This document shows positions 24,336 through 32,998 of a DNA stretch of 57,372 nucleotides, one piece after another. Source of the stretch: Anaerolineae bacterium (GTDB lineage: Bacteria; Chloroflexota; Anaerolineae; Aggregatilineales; Phototrophicaceae); assembly GCA_023382675.1 (NCBI GenBank), contig JAHDWN010000041.1, positions 1-57,372 of the forward strand, read 5' to 3'. Both the position numbers and the translations under genes were made by a program. The notes below the pieces were generated by a model, which saw only the letters and a program-made list of their open reading frames with translations, searched no databases and was not told the origin of the DNA. Positions within the stretch are counted from its first letter, which is position 1, and each line of letters starts with the position of its first letter.

Positions 24336-25196
24336 ATGGCGACCAACTACAAAGAAGAACTGACTGGCGTGTTTGGCTATCCTGTGGCGGAAAACCCGAC
24401 CTGTGTCATGCAGCAGGCGGCGTTCGATGCGCTCGGCTTGCAGTGGCGCTATCTGACCATCGAGGTACACCCGGAGTCACTGCCGTCGGCTATCATCGGG
24501 GCGAAAGCGATGGGCTTCCGTGGCATCAACCTGACGATCCCGCACAAAGTCGCGGTGATCCCGTTGCTGGATGCGATTGCACCGGATGCGCAGATGATCG
24601 GCGCGGTCAACACAGTGCGTCGCGACGGCGAAGGGCGCTTCGTCGGCGAAAACACCGACGGCAAAGGCTTTCTGCGCGGCGTGCGCGAGGACGCTGGCAT
24701 TGATCCGGCGGGCAAACGGATAGTATTGCTCGGCGCGGGCGGTGCGGCGCGGGCCATCGCCGTCGAACTGGCGCTGGCCGGGGCGGCGGAGGTCGTGGTC
24801 GTCAACCGCAGCGTCGAACGTGGCGAGACGATGACCAGCGATCTGATCGTGCGGACGGGGGCGAAGGCGACCTTCCTGCCCTGGACGAGCACCTATCACG
24901 TCGGCGGCGACGTGGACATTCTCGTCAATGCGACCAGCATCGGCCTCTATCCCGATGTCGATGCCATGCCCGATGTGGTGCTCGGTGATGTGTCGCCCAA
25001 TCTGCTCGTCTGCGACGTGATCCCGAACCCGCCGAGCACGCCGTTCCTGCGCGCGGCGACCGAGCGCGGCCTGCGCACGCTCGATGGCCTGTCGATGCTG
25101 GTCTTCCAGGGTGTGATCGGCTTTCAGATGTGGACGGGCGAGACGCCACCGGAAACCGTCATGCGCGACGCGCTCAAGCAAGCGTTCGGGGTGTGA
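24336..25196 (+). CDS. Shikimate dehydrogenase-family protein with altered substrate motif
   Basis: 286-residue AroE-family NADP-dependent dehydrogenase. Catalytic Lys71 (NLTIPHK) and Asp108 (ENTDGKGF) are present, as is the nucleotide site GAGGAARAI and the NADP-type NRS motif. The C-terminal Gln helix reads DGLSMLVFQGVIGFQMWTG. The N-terminal substrate loop is different: where AroE has HSxSP, binding the shikimate carboxylate, this protein has E19-N-P-T22-C. The reaction may still be 3-dehydroshikimate reduction, or the substrate may be another hydroxy-acid. No other shikimate gene lies nearby. Stand-alone, converging on the Uma2 gene with a 7-base gap. Confidence 0.85.
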   Translation: MATNYKEELTGVFGYPVAENPTCVMQQAAFDALGLQWRYLTIEVHPESLPSAIIGAKAMGFRGINLTIPHKVAVIPLLDAIAPDAQMIGAVNTVRRDGEGRFVGENTDGKGFLRGVREDAGIDPAGKRIVLLGAGGAARAIAVELALAGAAEVVVVNRSVERGETMTSDLIVRTGAKATFLPWTSTYHVGGDVDILVNATSIGLYPDVDAMPDVVLGDVSPNLLVCDVIPNPPSTPFLRAATERGLRTLDGLSMLVFQGVIGFQMWTGETPPETVMRDALKQAFGV

Positions 25197-25203
25197 GGGC
25201 GGT

Positions 25204-25758
25204 CTACCTCTGCTCCTCGGTGGGTAGAATGGCAGGGAGCACAATCGTCTGGCCGAGCAGCGGCGAGGTGAAGCTCTCGTCCGCTTCATAAACGCCGTGC
25301 TGGACGAAGATGCCGTTCATCAACTGCCAGATTTCGATAAAGCGGAGTTCTGGCTCGATGATCCAGTATTCGCGTACGCCATGGGCCTGATAGGTACGGA
25401 ACTTGTGCCCGCGATCGGTACTGGCCGTGCCTGGTGAGAGGACTTCGACCACCAGATCGGGAGCGCCGTTCAGACCATCGCGTGTGATCTCGCACGTGCT
25501 GCTCGCGGCCACCCGGAGGACATCCGGCTGGAAGAAGTTGGCATCGTCGAACTTGACACTGACCGGCGCGACGAAGACCTCGCCATTGGGTACAGCCTTC
25601 GCCAACATCTGATAGGTATTCCCGACCACCCGCTGATGATTAATGATCGGGACGCCGCGCACCACAAGTTCCCCCTCGATCAGTTCCGTCGGGAAGCTGC
25701 TCTCCGGCAGCGCCTCGAATTCTGCCGCCGACATGCGTATAGATGTTTGCACAGCCAT
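25204..25758 (-). CDS. Uma2-family (DUF820) endonuclease-like protein
   Basis: 184-residue protein of the Uma2/DUF820 family, a PD-(D/E)XK-like nuclease fold common in Cyanobacteria and Chloroflexota. Features: ALPESSFPTELIEGELVV, VFVAPVSVKFDDANFFQPDVL, the acidic-core NGAPDLVVEVLSPGT, then RGHKFRTYQAHGVREYWII with the catalytic-like Lys. Cellular role unknown. ATG at 25758 has GAGGGA at a workable distance; a GTG at 25779 would add seven residues. Lone gene. Confidence 0.88.
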   Translation of the reverse strand: MAVQTSIRMSAAEFEALPESSFPTELIEGELVVRGVPIINHQRVVGNTYQMLAKAVPNGEVFVAPVSVKFDDANFFQPDVLRVAASSTCEITRDGLNGAPDLVVEVLSPGTASTDRGHKFRTYQAHGVREYWIIEPELRFIEIWQLMNGIFVQHGVYEADESFTSPLLGQTIVLPAILPTEEQR

Positions 25759-25851
25759 CGTCAGTAATCCCTCGCTCACTCTGGCTAATTACAGCATGGA
25801 GAGCAGAACCTCTTGGTGGTCTATCAACAGCCTCGCGCTGCCTGTCGAAAG

Positions 25852-26730
25852 CTATCCCCCCACCGGCACGAGGCGCACCTCGTAGACCGTTGACCAGAGC
25901 TTGCCCGTCAGATAGAACGTATCTGTAGTGGGATTGTAGGCAATGCCGTTGAGCACGGCGCGGCTCGGCGTCAGCGTGACCTCCGGCTGCGGCGTCGCTG
26001 CCTGTGCCATGGCCGTTGCCATCGGGCTGAGTTCCGCCAGTACGCTCGGTTCCTGGTTGACCAGATTCGAAGCATCGATCACCGCGTCGACGTAGCCGGT
26101 CGTTTTCTGGACGCGCACAATCGTGTTCGCCTGCCACACATTGGCGTAGACGTGATCGCCGACGCATTCAAGTTCATTCAGGTTACGTACCGGTACGCCA
26201 TCCTGTGTCACCGGCAGCATCGCCAGCAAGCGGAACGACAGCGCATCGCGCACAAACAGGTTACTGCTGCCATCGCTCATGTAGATCTGCTCGCCATCGT
26301 AGCAGATGCCCCAGCCTTCGGTCTCGTAGAGATAGCGTCCGACCGGTTGGAGTGTCTCCAGATCCCAGGTAATGGCGATATTCTCGCGCCACGTCAGTTG
26401 GATCAGTTGATTATCGACCAGCGTCAGCCCTTCGGCGAAGATCTGCTCGGTCAAATCCACCTGCCGGATGACTTCGCCCGTCTCAATCGTCACCTGGCGC
26501 ACGTCGGAGTTGCCGTATTCCCCGGCGCTCTCGTAGAACGTGCCGTCGTGCACCAGCAGCCCTTGCGTGAACGAGCCGCTGTCGTGCGGGAAACTGGCGA
26601 TCACTTCCGGCACAAGCTGCTCGATGGTGGGCGGTGGCTCGGCGCATGGGCAGGTTTGCGCGGCGGCGGGGATTGCCCAGACGAGCAAACAGATAGTCAT
26701 GATCCAGAACAGCGTGGGTTTGATCCGCAT
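25852..26730 (-). CDS. Secreted glutaminyl-peptide cyclotransferase, plant type
   Basis: 292-residue protein. The signal peptide (residues 1-24, IPAAAQ) is followed by a five-bladed beta-propeller of the plant-type glutamine cyclotransferase family, which turns N-terminal Gln or Glu into pyroglutamate. Core motifs: PHDSGSFTQGLLV, YESAGEYGNSDVR, LTWRENIAITWD, GWGICYDG, LNELECVGDHVYANVW, and NGIAYNPTTDTFYLTGKLW. Residues about 26-34 hold two extra Cys (CPC). A Gln-rich insert lies near residue 245. It acts outside the membrane, maybe protecting secreted proteins. It is divergent from the YfhO-flippase gene. Confidence 0.9.
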   Translation of the reverse strand: MRIKPTLFWIMTICLLVWAIPAAAQTCPCAEPPPTIEQLVPEVIASFPHDSGSFTQGLLVHDGTFYESAGEYGNSDVRQVTIETGEVIRQVDLTEQIFAEGLTLVDNQLIQLTWRENIAITWDLETLQPVGRYLYETEGWGICYDGEQIYMSDGSSNLFVRDALSFRLLAMLPVTQDGVPVRNLNELECVGDHVYANVWQANTIVRVQKTTGYVDAVIDASNLVNQEPSVLAELSPMATAMAQAATPQPEVTLTPSRAVLNGIAYNPTTDTFYLTGKLWSTVYEVRLVPVGG

Positions 26731-26771
26731 GGTGGTTGTCCATCTCTAGCCGATGATTTCCTGACGCGCAA

Positions 26772-26800
26772 TCGACAGATGCGCCGCTCGTGAGTATAGT
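26772..26800 (+). promoter_or_regulatory. Probable promoter of the YfhO-flippase gene
   Basis: TCGACA (26772-26777), a 17-base spacer and TATAGT (26795-26800); each hexamer matches consensus at five of six positions. The leader would be about 78 bases. Confidence 0.6.
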
Positions 26801-26884
26801 AACGTCCGCGAAATTCGCAATCTTGTGCCTGCCGAGGCGGCGTCTGTACTGTACGCCGGGCCAGGGTTGCACCCACGAGGATGT

Positions 26885-29800
26885 ATGCGCCGACGCCTTC
26901 CTGATCTCGCCATTATTGCCTTGCTTCTGCTATTGCCAATGATCTTGTTCTGGCAGCAGACGGCTGGCGGGTACACGTTGCTCCCGGCGGAAAACATCTA
27001 CCAATACGAACCCTACGCGACTTACCGCGAGGTCGCCCAGGCTCCGGCTATCCCGCACAACCACCTGCTCTCGGATCTGGTGCTGCAAAACATGCAGTTC
27101 CGCAGCTTCATCCGCACGCAGTTAGCCCAGGGCGAATTTCCGCTCTGGAATCCGCATCAATTCAGCGGCATCCCGTTCTTCGCTGCCGGGCAGCATGCCG
27201 TGCTCTATCCCTTCAGCGCCATCTTCTACGTCATGGATCTCCCGGCGGCCTACGGCTGGTACACCGCGTCGCAGTTGTGGCTGGCGGGTGTCTTCATGTA
27301 CCTATTCCTGCGCGCGTTGGGCGCTGGACGCTTCGGCGGCGCGGTCGCGGGCATCACCTATCAGTTGAGCGCCTTCTTCGTCATCAGCGTCGTCTTCCCG
27401 ATGATCATCGGCGCGGCCATCTGGCTGCCGTTGATTCTGCTGGCTACCGAGTATGTTATTCGCGCGCAGCCGATCCGTGGTCGCCCGGTGACGCCGATCT
27501 GGATGGTGATCGGGGCGGCTGCGCTCGGTTGCAACATCCTCTCCGGACACGTCGAAATCACCTACTACACGCTGCTGGTGACTGCCTTCTATGCCGCGCT
27601 GCGCCTGCTTGGCGATCTGATCACGGCCAGGCGGACGGCAGGTACGCCCATCGCCGCCGCGCTGCGCCCGGTGATCGCGCGCGGTGTCTGGATCGTGCTC
27701 ATGATTGTGCTCGGTCTGGCGCTTGGAGCGGTGCAGTTCATCCCGATCTTCGAGGCGGCCAGCACCAACTTCCGCGTTGGCTCGGCGTCGCTTGATCAAA
27801 TCCTTGGCTGGGCGCACCCGATGCGCGATCTGCTCCAGTTCGCCATGCCGAACTTCTACGGCAGCCCGGCGCACCACTCAGTCTTCGACGTTTTCACCGG
27901 CCAGAACGTCCCCCTGACAGTCAATGCCCTCGGCGCGCCGGTCACGAATACCGAGTGGGGCATCAAGAACTACGTCGAAGCGGCGCTCTACGTCGGCATT
28001 CTGCCGTTGGCGCTGGCTGTTTATGCGCTTCTTCCGCGAAAGCGGGCGCAGCATGACCCGCCGCCCGGCATCCACAAGATCATCTTCGCACTGCTTGGCC
28101 TGCTCTCGCTGACGTTCATGTTCGGCCTGCCGACCTACGCCCTGCTTTACTACACCCTGCCGGGCATCGACCAGCTGCATTCGCCTTTCCGCTGGGTCTT
28201 CGCGCTGACGCTGTCGGTGGCCGCCCTGGCCGGTTTCGGCGCACAGCGGCTGCTGGCCGCGCTGCCGGATGTCACAGGTCGCCAGTCTACTGCGCCCGCG
28301 CCACGCGAACTACGTCTCACGCGCGGCATCGGCTGCGGCCTGAGCGCCCTCGGCCTGCTCACGCTGATCGGGCTGGCGTTCTCGCGCATCTTTTACGCTC
28401 AGGTCGAGCCGCTCGTTACGCGCATCTTCGAAGGCATGGCGCAGGCCGTCAACGCCTTCCCGGACGCGCGCGCCTTCTACAGCTACGAGTTCACCAACGT
28501 GCTCGTCTTCGGTCTGCTGCTGCTTGGCGCGGGGCTGGTCTTTGCGCTGGCATCGCCCACCGCTTTTCCGACGCGCTGGATCGTCGGCTGGGCCGGGCGC
28601 CGCGGCGCGCTTGGCCGCCTGTCCACTGCCTGGCAGATCGGTGTCGTCGCGCTCATCGCGGTCGACCTGATGATCGCCTCGTGGGATTTCAACCCGGCAT
28701 CCGACCCCGCGCTGCTCAATTTCACACCGCCTGCCATCGAGTGGCTGCAAGGCCAACTGGGCGACTGGCGCTACACGACAATCGACGATCCGACCCTGGG
28801 CGAACGCGGCAAAATCCTGAACGCTAATCTGGGGATGCGCTACGGTTTCGACGACATCCGCGGCTACGAGAGCATCATCTCCGGCCAGTACGTCGATTTC
28901 ATGGAGCAGCTTGCGCCGCAGCCACAGTTGGAATTCAACCGCGTCGCCCCGCTTTACACCGACGAACAATATGCGGCGATGGGCTACGACACCCGCCTGC
29001 GCGACGCTCTAGAGTCGCCGTTGCTCGGCCTGCTCAACGTGCGCTACGTCATCACGTCGCGCGAGTTCTCGCTGCCGGAAGACCTGACGACCAGCATTGA
29101 TCCACGGCGGATCCCAGCGGCGTGGCGGCTGGCCTATGAAGACGAGGCGGTGCGTATCTGGGAGCACGGCGTGTTCCCGCGTGCCTACGTCGCGGAGCTT
29201 TACGACGACTCCGAGCGCCCGACCATCGACATGAACTTTGGCATCGGCTTCGACGTGACGCGCGGCGCGGATACCGGGCGCGAGCAGGTGCTGCACGCCA
29301 ACGTCACGCAGCAGACGTCCTGGCTGGTCGTCAGCGAGACGTATGCGCCTGGCTGGCGCGCCTTCGTGCGCCCGCGCGATGGCGGGGAAGACACGGAACA
29401 GCAGATCCCGATTGAGCGCCTGTTCGGTAATTTGATGGGGATGAACGTCTCGCGCTCGATCATCGGGCCGCTCTACGAGGGTGCGGAATTGGCGGAAGCA
29501 CAGCAGATCGCCCTCGACAATGGGCAGATCACCGTCCGCCTTGTCTACAGCCCGACCAGCTTCCAGGTCGGCGCGTTCGCTACCTTCATCGGTGCGGCGC
29601 TGGCTGTGCTCATGATCGGCGCGTGGCTCTGGCGCGCTTTCGTCGTCGTGCCGGAGGATGAACGCGGCACAACTGCCCGCGTCGCCAGGAACAGCATCGC
29701 CCCCATCGTGCTCAATCTGTTCAATCGCGGCATCGACTTCGCGTTCGCCGCCGTAATGCTCCGTCTGCTCGGCCCGAACGACGCCGGGTTATATTACTAC

Positions 29801-31174
29801 GCCATCATCGTTTTCGGCTGGTTCGATATTTTCACTAACTTCGGTCTGAATCTGTATGTCACGCGCGAGGCCGCCCGCAACCGCGCGCAGACACGCCGCC
29901 TGTTCGTCAACACCAGCGCTCTGCGCCTGATCCTGGCGTTGATCGGCGTGCCGCTGTTAATCGGCTTTCTCATCACGCGCCAGGCGACTGGCAGCGAACC
30001 GCTGGCTGCCAACGCTATCCTCGCCATCATTCTGCTCTATATCGGCCTTGCGCCCAACAGCCTGAGCACCGGCCTGACCGCTGTCTACTATGCCCACGAG
30101 AAAGCCGAGATTCCGGCGGCAGTAGCGACGGTCAGCACCATGTGCAAGGCCGTCTTCGGGCTGGCGGCGCTGCTGCTTGGCTATGGCTTCGTCGGGCTGG
30201 CCGCGGCCAGTATCCTGACCAACGTCATCACACTCGCGATCCTCTGGTGGTATGCGCGCCCGCTGCTGGCACACACACCATCCACTGTGGAAGCCGCCGC
30301 GCCAGCTCGTGGACTCGATGCCGCACTGATGCGCAGCATGGTCGGCGAGAGCTACCCGCTCATGCTCAACCACTTCCTGGCCAGCATCTTCTTCAAGATC
30401 GACGTGATTTTGATCGAAGCCATCCATAACGCGACCATGGTCGGCCAGTACAGCCAGGCCTACAAATGGGTCGAGGCGATCAACATCATCCCGTCGTTCT
30501 TCACCCAGGCTCTGCTGCCGATCATGTCGCGCCAGGCGCACAACGACCGCGCTGCCTTTCGCCGTGTCTACCAACTGGCGGTCAAACTGCTGGTGATGGT
30601 GGCGCTGCCCGCAGCCATCTTTTTCACGGTCGCGGCTTACTTCCTGACCGATGTTCTGGCCGGCCAGCAATATTTGCCCGAAGGCGCTATCGCCCTCCAG
30701 TTGATGATCTGGAGCATCCCCATCGGCTGGATGAACAGCCTGACGCAGTATGCGCTGATCGCCCTCGACTTGCAGCGCATGATCACGCGCGCCTTCGTCA
30801 TCGGCGTGACCTTCAACCTCGTTACCAATCTGATTTTCATTCCGCGCTATGGTTTCCAGGCGGCGGCGGTGACGACGATCTTCTCGGAGCTGGCGCTGCT
30901 GATCCCGTTTGCCATTCTAATGCAGCGCAGCGTGGGCAAAATCGACTGGCTCGATCTCATCTGGCGACCTGTGGTGGCTACAGGGGCAATGCTGGCCGTC
31001 GTAGTCCCTGGCTGGACGATTGCGCCGCTCCCGGCCCTGCTGGCCGCGATTGGCGTTTATGTGGCGGTGCTTATCGCACTGCGCCCACTCTCGGCAGATG
31101 AATGGGCACGGCTGGCACCACTGCTGCCCGCCCGCTTGCGCAGGCTGCGCCCGACTCTGCCCATGAGCAGTTAA
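26885..31174 (+). CDS. Fusion of YfhO-like membrane protein and polysaccharide flippase
   Basis: 1,429-residue membrane protein in one unbroken frame. Residues 1 to about 930 are a YfhO-like protein: a first helix, the loop NIYQYEPYATYRE, PLWNPHQFSGIPFFA, many helices, then a long outer domain (from about residue 610) and a closing helix near 900-920. YfhO relatives are GT-C-like and help glycosylate cell-wall polymers. Residues about 935-1429 are a complete Wzx-type flippase of the MOP superfamily with about twelve to fourteen helices (IAPIVLNLFNRGIDFAFAAV, LLGPNDAGLYYYA, FGLNLYVTREAARN, NHFLASIFFKIDVILIEA). The ATG at 26885 has GAGG ahead of it; a GTG at 26825 is less likely. The two parts are normally separate genes. 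The fusion suggests that a lipid-linked sugar is flipped and used by one protein. No other glycan gene is adjacent. Confidence 0.9.
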   Translation: MRRRLPDLAIIALLLLLPMILFWQQTAGGYTLLPAENIYQYEPYATYREVAQAPAIPHNHLLSDLVLQNMQFRSFIRTQLAQGEFPLWNPHQFSGIPFFAAGQHAVLYPFSAIFYVMDLPAAYGWYTASQLWLAGVFMYLFLRALGAGRFGGAVAGITYQLSAFFVISVVFPMIIGAAIWLPLILLATEYVIRAQPIRGRPVTPIWMVIGAAALGCNILSGHVEITYYTLLVTAFYAALRLLGDLITARRTAGTPIAAALRPVIARGVWIVLMIVLGLALGAVQFIPIFEAASTNFRVGSASLDQILGWAHPMRDLLQFAMPNFYGSPAHHSVFDVFTGQNVPLTVNALGAPVTNTEWGIKNYVEAALYVGILPLALAVYALLPRKRAQHDPPPGIHKIIFALLGLLSLTFMFGLPTYALLYYTLPGIDQLHSPFRWVFALTLSVAALAGFGAQRLLAALPDVTGRQSTAPAPRELRLTRGIGCGLSALGLLTLIGLAFSRIFYAQVEPLVTRIFEGMAQAVNAFPDARAFYSYEFTNVLVFGLLLLGAGLVFALASPTAFPTRWIVGWAGRRGALGRLSTAWQIGVVALIAVDLMIASWDFNPASDPALLNFTPPAIEWLQGQLGDWRYTTIDDPTLGERGKILNANLGMRYGFDDIRGYESIISGQYVDFMEQLAPQPQLEFNRVAPLYTDEQYAAMGYDTRLRDALESPLLGLLNVRYVITSREFSLPEDLTTSIDPRRIPAAWRLAYEDEAVRIWEHGVFPRAYVAELYDDSERPTIDMNFGIGFDVTRGADTGREQVLHANVTQQTSWLVVSETYAPGWRAFVRPRDGGEDTEQQIPIERLFGNLMGMNVSRSIIGPLYEGAELAEAQQIALDNGQITVRLVYSPTSFQVGAFATFIGAALAVLMIGAWLWRAFVVVPEDERGTTARVARNSIAPIVLNLFNRGIDFAFAAVMLRLLGPNDAGLYYYAIIVFGWFDIFTNFGLNLYVTREAARNRAQTRRLFVNTSALRLILALIGVPLLIGFLITRQATGSEPLAANAILAIILLYIGLAPNSLSTGLTAVYYAHEKAEIPAAVATVSTMCKAVFGLAALLLGYGFVGLAAASILTNVITLAILWWYARPLLAHTPSTVEAAAPARGLDAALMRSMVGESYPLMLNHFLASIFFKIDVILIEAIHNATMVGQYSQAYKWVEAINIIPSFFTQALLPIMSRQAHNDRAAFRRVYQLAVKLLVMVALPAAIFFTVAAYFLTDVLAGQQYLPEGAIALQLMIWSIPIGWMNSLTQYALIALDLQRMITRAFVIGVTFNLVTNLIFIPRYGFQAAAVTTIFSELALLIPFAILMQRSVGKIDWLDLIWRPVVATGAMLAVVVPGWTIAPLPALLAAIGVYVAVLIALRPLSADEWARLAPLLPARLRRLRPTLPMSS

Positions 31175-31241
31175 CAGGGCAACTCACGTTCCTGAAAAGC
31201 GCCTCCCAGCGCCGGGGATAAAGATTAGCCTGGTGACGCGG

Positions 31242-31247
31242 TATAAT
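31242..31247 (+). promoter_or_regulatory. Perfect -10 element before the nucleoside phosphorylase gene
   Basis: TATAAT, 37 bases before the ATG at 31285. No matching -35 was found at 16-18 bases. Confidence 0.4.
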
Positions 31248-31284
31248 AGCCATCTAATTGTGTTCGCCAGCAGGAGCTGACGCC

Positions 31285-32130
31285 ATGACTTACAGCCAGG
31301 AAGACTATACGCGCGCTGTCGAGGTGATCCGCAGCCGCACAACGCAGACACCTAGAATCGGCATTGTGCTTGGCTCCGGCCTGGGTGCGCTGGCTGAGGA
31401 AGTCGAATCGGCTGTGGCTGTTGCGTATGAGGATATCCCTGGCTTCCCGCGTTCTACCGTGTTTGGACATGCCGGCAGGCTGGTAATCGGGCAGTGGGTC
31501 GGGGGGCCAGTGATCATGCAGCAGGGGCGGACGCACTTCTACGAAGGCTACAGCATGGAACAGGTGACGTTCGCCATCCGCCTGATGCGCCTGCTCGGCG
31601 TGGAAACCGTCATCCTGACCAATGCTGCCGGCGGCGTCAACAAGGGCTTTGCTGTCGGCGACGTGATGCTGATCGTCGATCACATTAATCTGGTCGGCAT
31701 GGCCGGGCATAACCCGCTGATCGGCCCGAATGATGAGCGAGTTGGGCCGCGCTTCATCGGCATGGCGCAGGCCTATGACCGGCAGTTAGCGGCGCTGGCG
31801 CGGCGCGCTGCCGAGGCGGAGAACGTCAACTTGCGCGAAGGCGTCTATGCCTGCGTGGCCGGGCCGAACTTCGAGACGCCTGCCGAGATCCGGATGCTGC
31901 GCACGATTGGGGCGGATGCTGTCGGTATGTCAACCGTACACGAAGTGACTGCGGCGCGGCACGGCGGGATGCGGGTGCTGGCCTTCTCCGGCATCACCAA
32001 CATCGGTATCGACTCGCTCGATGTTGACGCGGACGCCAACCATGAAGAAGTGCTGGAAGCAGGCAAGATCATCGTCCCCAGGATGACGGCAATTTTGCGC
32101 GGTGTGCTCGCGGGCATCGGGCAGGCGTGA
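31285..32130 (+). CDS. Purine nucleoside phosphorylase, trimeric type
   Basis: 281-residue enzyme that splits purine (mainly guanosine/inosine-type) nucleosides with phosphate for salvage. Motifs: GIVLGSGLGALAEEV (phosphate site), HAGRLVIGQWVG, QGRTHFYEGYSMEQVTFAIR, TNAAGGVNKGF, GPNFETPAEIRMLRTIGADA (base-binding Glu) and GMSTVHE, GITNIGID. Size fits the trimeric class. ATG at 31285 has AGGAG at 8 bases. It opens a series of plus-strand genes. Confidence 0.95.
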   Translation: MTYSQEDYTRAVEVIRSRTTQTPRIGIVLGSGLGALAEEVESAVAVAYEDIPGFPRSTVFGHAGRLVIGQWVGGPVIMQQGRTHFYEGYSMEQVTFAIRLMRLLGVETVILTNAAGGVNKGFAVGDVMLIVDHINLVGMAGHNPLIGPNDERVGPRFIGMAQAYDRQLAALARRAAEAENVNLREGVYACVAGPNFETPAEIRMLRTIGADAVGMSTVHEVTAARHGGMRVLAFSGITNIGIDSLDVDADANHEEVLEAGKIIVPRMTAILRGVLAGIGQA

Positions 32131-32159
32131 ACGGCAGGCTTTTGGACGGTGAGATAAGG

Positions 32160-32181
32160 AGTCAGATGCTGAAGTCTGACT
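32160..32181 (+). promoter_or_regulatory. Small intercistronic hairpin
   Basis: AGTCAGA (32160-32166) and TCTGACT (32175-32181) with an 8-base loop, between the phosphorylase and the next gene. No T tract follows, so it is not a standard terminator. Confidence 0.35.
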
Positions 32182-32191
32182 GCCGATCATC

Positions 32192-32998
32192 ATGAGTGGA
32201 CTTGTTTTCTTCATCGAGCAAATTGCGCTCGGCCTCTACATTTTCCTGGTGCTCGGCCTGCTGCTGACGCTGCGAACGCTGCTGCGCGCGCGCGGCGAGT
32301 ATCGCGCGACTCGCTATGAACTGGAGCGAGAGTTGGCGCGCGGCCAGCAGGTGGCGGCATTCACCCGGCTCGTGCTGTTGATCGAGGCTGCGCTGTTTGT
32401 GCTCGGCGTTCAGCAGGTGATGGCCCCGACGCTGAGGGCACAGCTCGATCAGGCAGCGTTGGTGCAGGCGATCCAGCCCGACGACGGCAGTTTCATAACA
32501 CCGGTGCCGGAAGCGGGTGGCGATCCGTTCGTGCCGGATACGAGCAACGTGGTCATCAATCCTGATCTGCTGGTGCAGCGTGCGCTGGCGACGCCGACGC
32601 TGACGCCGACAGCTGTCGGCACGATCATTCGCAATGCGCCGGTGGCGGTTGGCTGCGAGTCGCCGGATGCGCAGCTCCAGGTACCCGCCAACGGCATGAT
32701 CGTCTTCGATCCGATGATCGTGCGCGGGGTGGCGACCACGGACAATTTCGCCTTCTACCGCCTGGAATTGATGGGCGGCGCATTGAGCAACTTCGGCGTC
32801 CTGACGCAGAGCACCTCCCCGGTGCGCGAGTTGGGCGAACTCGGCCAGTTCACGCCGTCAATCTATGATCGCGGCGAGTATCGCTTCCGCCTGACCGTGT
32901 TCGACGTAACGGCGGCGGTCAAAGCCTCCTGCGAAGTCACTATCTACGTCACCGATCCCCCGGCGACGGCGACGCCGCTCGGCACACAGCAGCCATGA
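32192..32998 (+). CDS. Membrane protein with extracellular beta domain, unknown function
   Basis: 268 residues, not recognised. Two N-terminal membrane helices (about 8-30, LGLYIFLVLGLLLTLRTLL, and 55-75, LVLLIEAALFVLGVQQV) are joined by a charged cytosolic loop (RARGEYRATRYELERELARG). The outer part has a Thr/Pro linker near residue 130 and an Ig-like domain with two Cys (GCESPDAQL and KASCEVTIYV) that could be paired. The tail is Pro/Thr-rich. The layout suggests a stress or cell-envelope sensor without a known effector. It overlaps the DUF2520 gene by ATGA, so the two are translated together. Confidence 0.7.
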   Translation: MSGLVFFIEQIALGLYIFLVLGLLLTLRTLLRARGEYRATRYELERELARGQQVAAFTRLVLLIEAALFVLGVQQVMAPTLRAQLDQAALVQAIQPDDGSFITPVPEAGGDPFVPDTSNVVINPDLLVQRALATPTLTPTAVGTIIRNAPVAVGCESPDAQLQVPANGMIVFDPMIVRGVATTDNFAFYRLELMGGALSNFGVLTQSTSPVRELGELGQFTPSIYDRGEYRFRLTVFDVTAAVKASCEVTIYVTDPPATATPLGTQQP

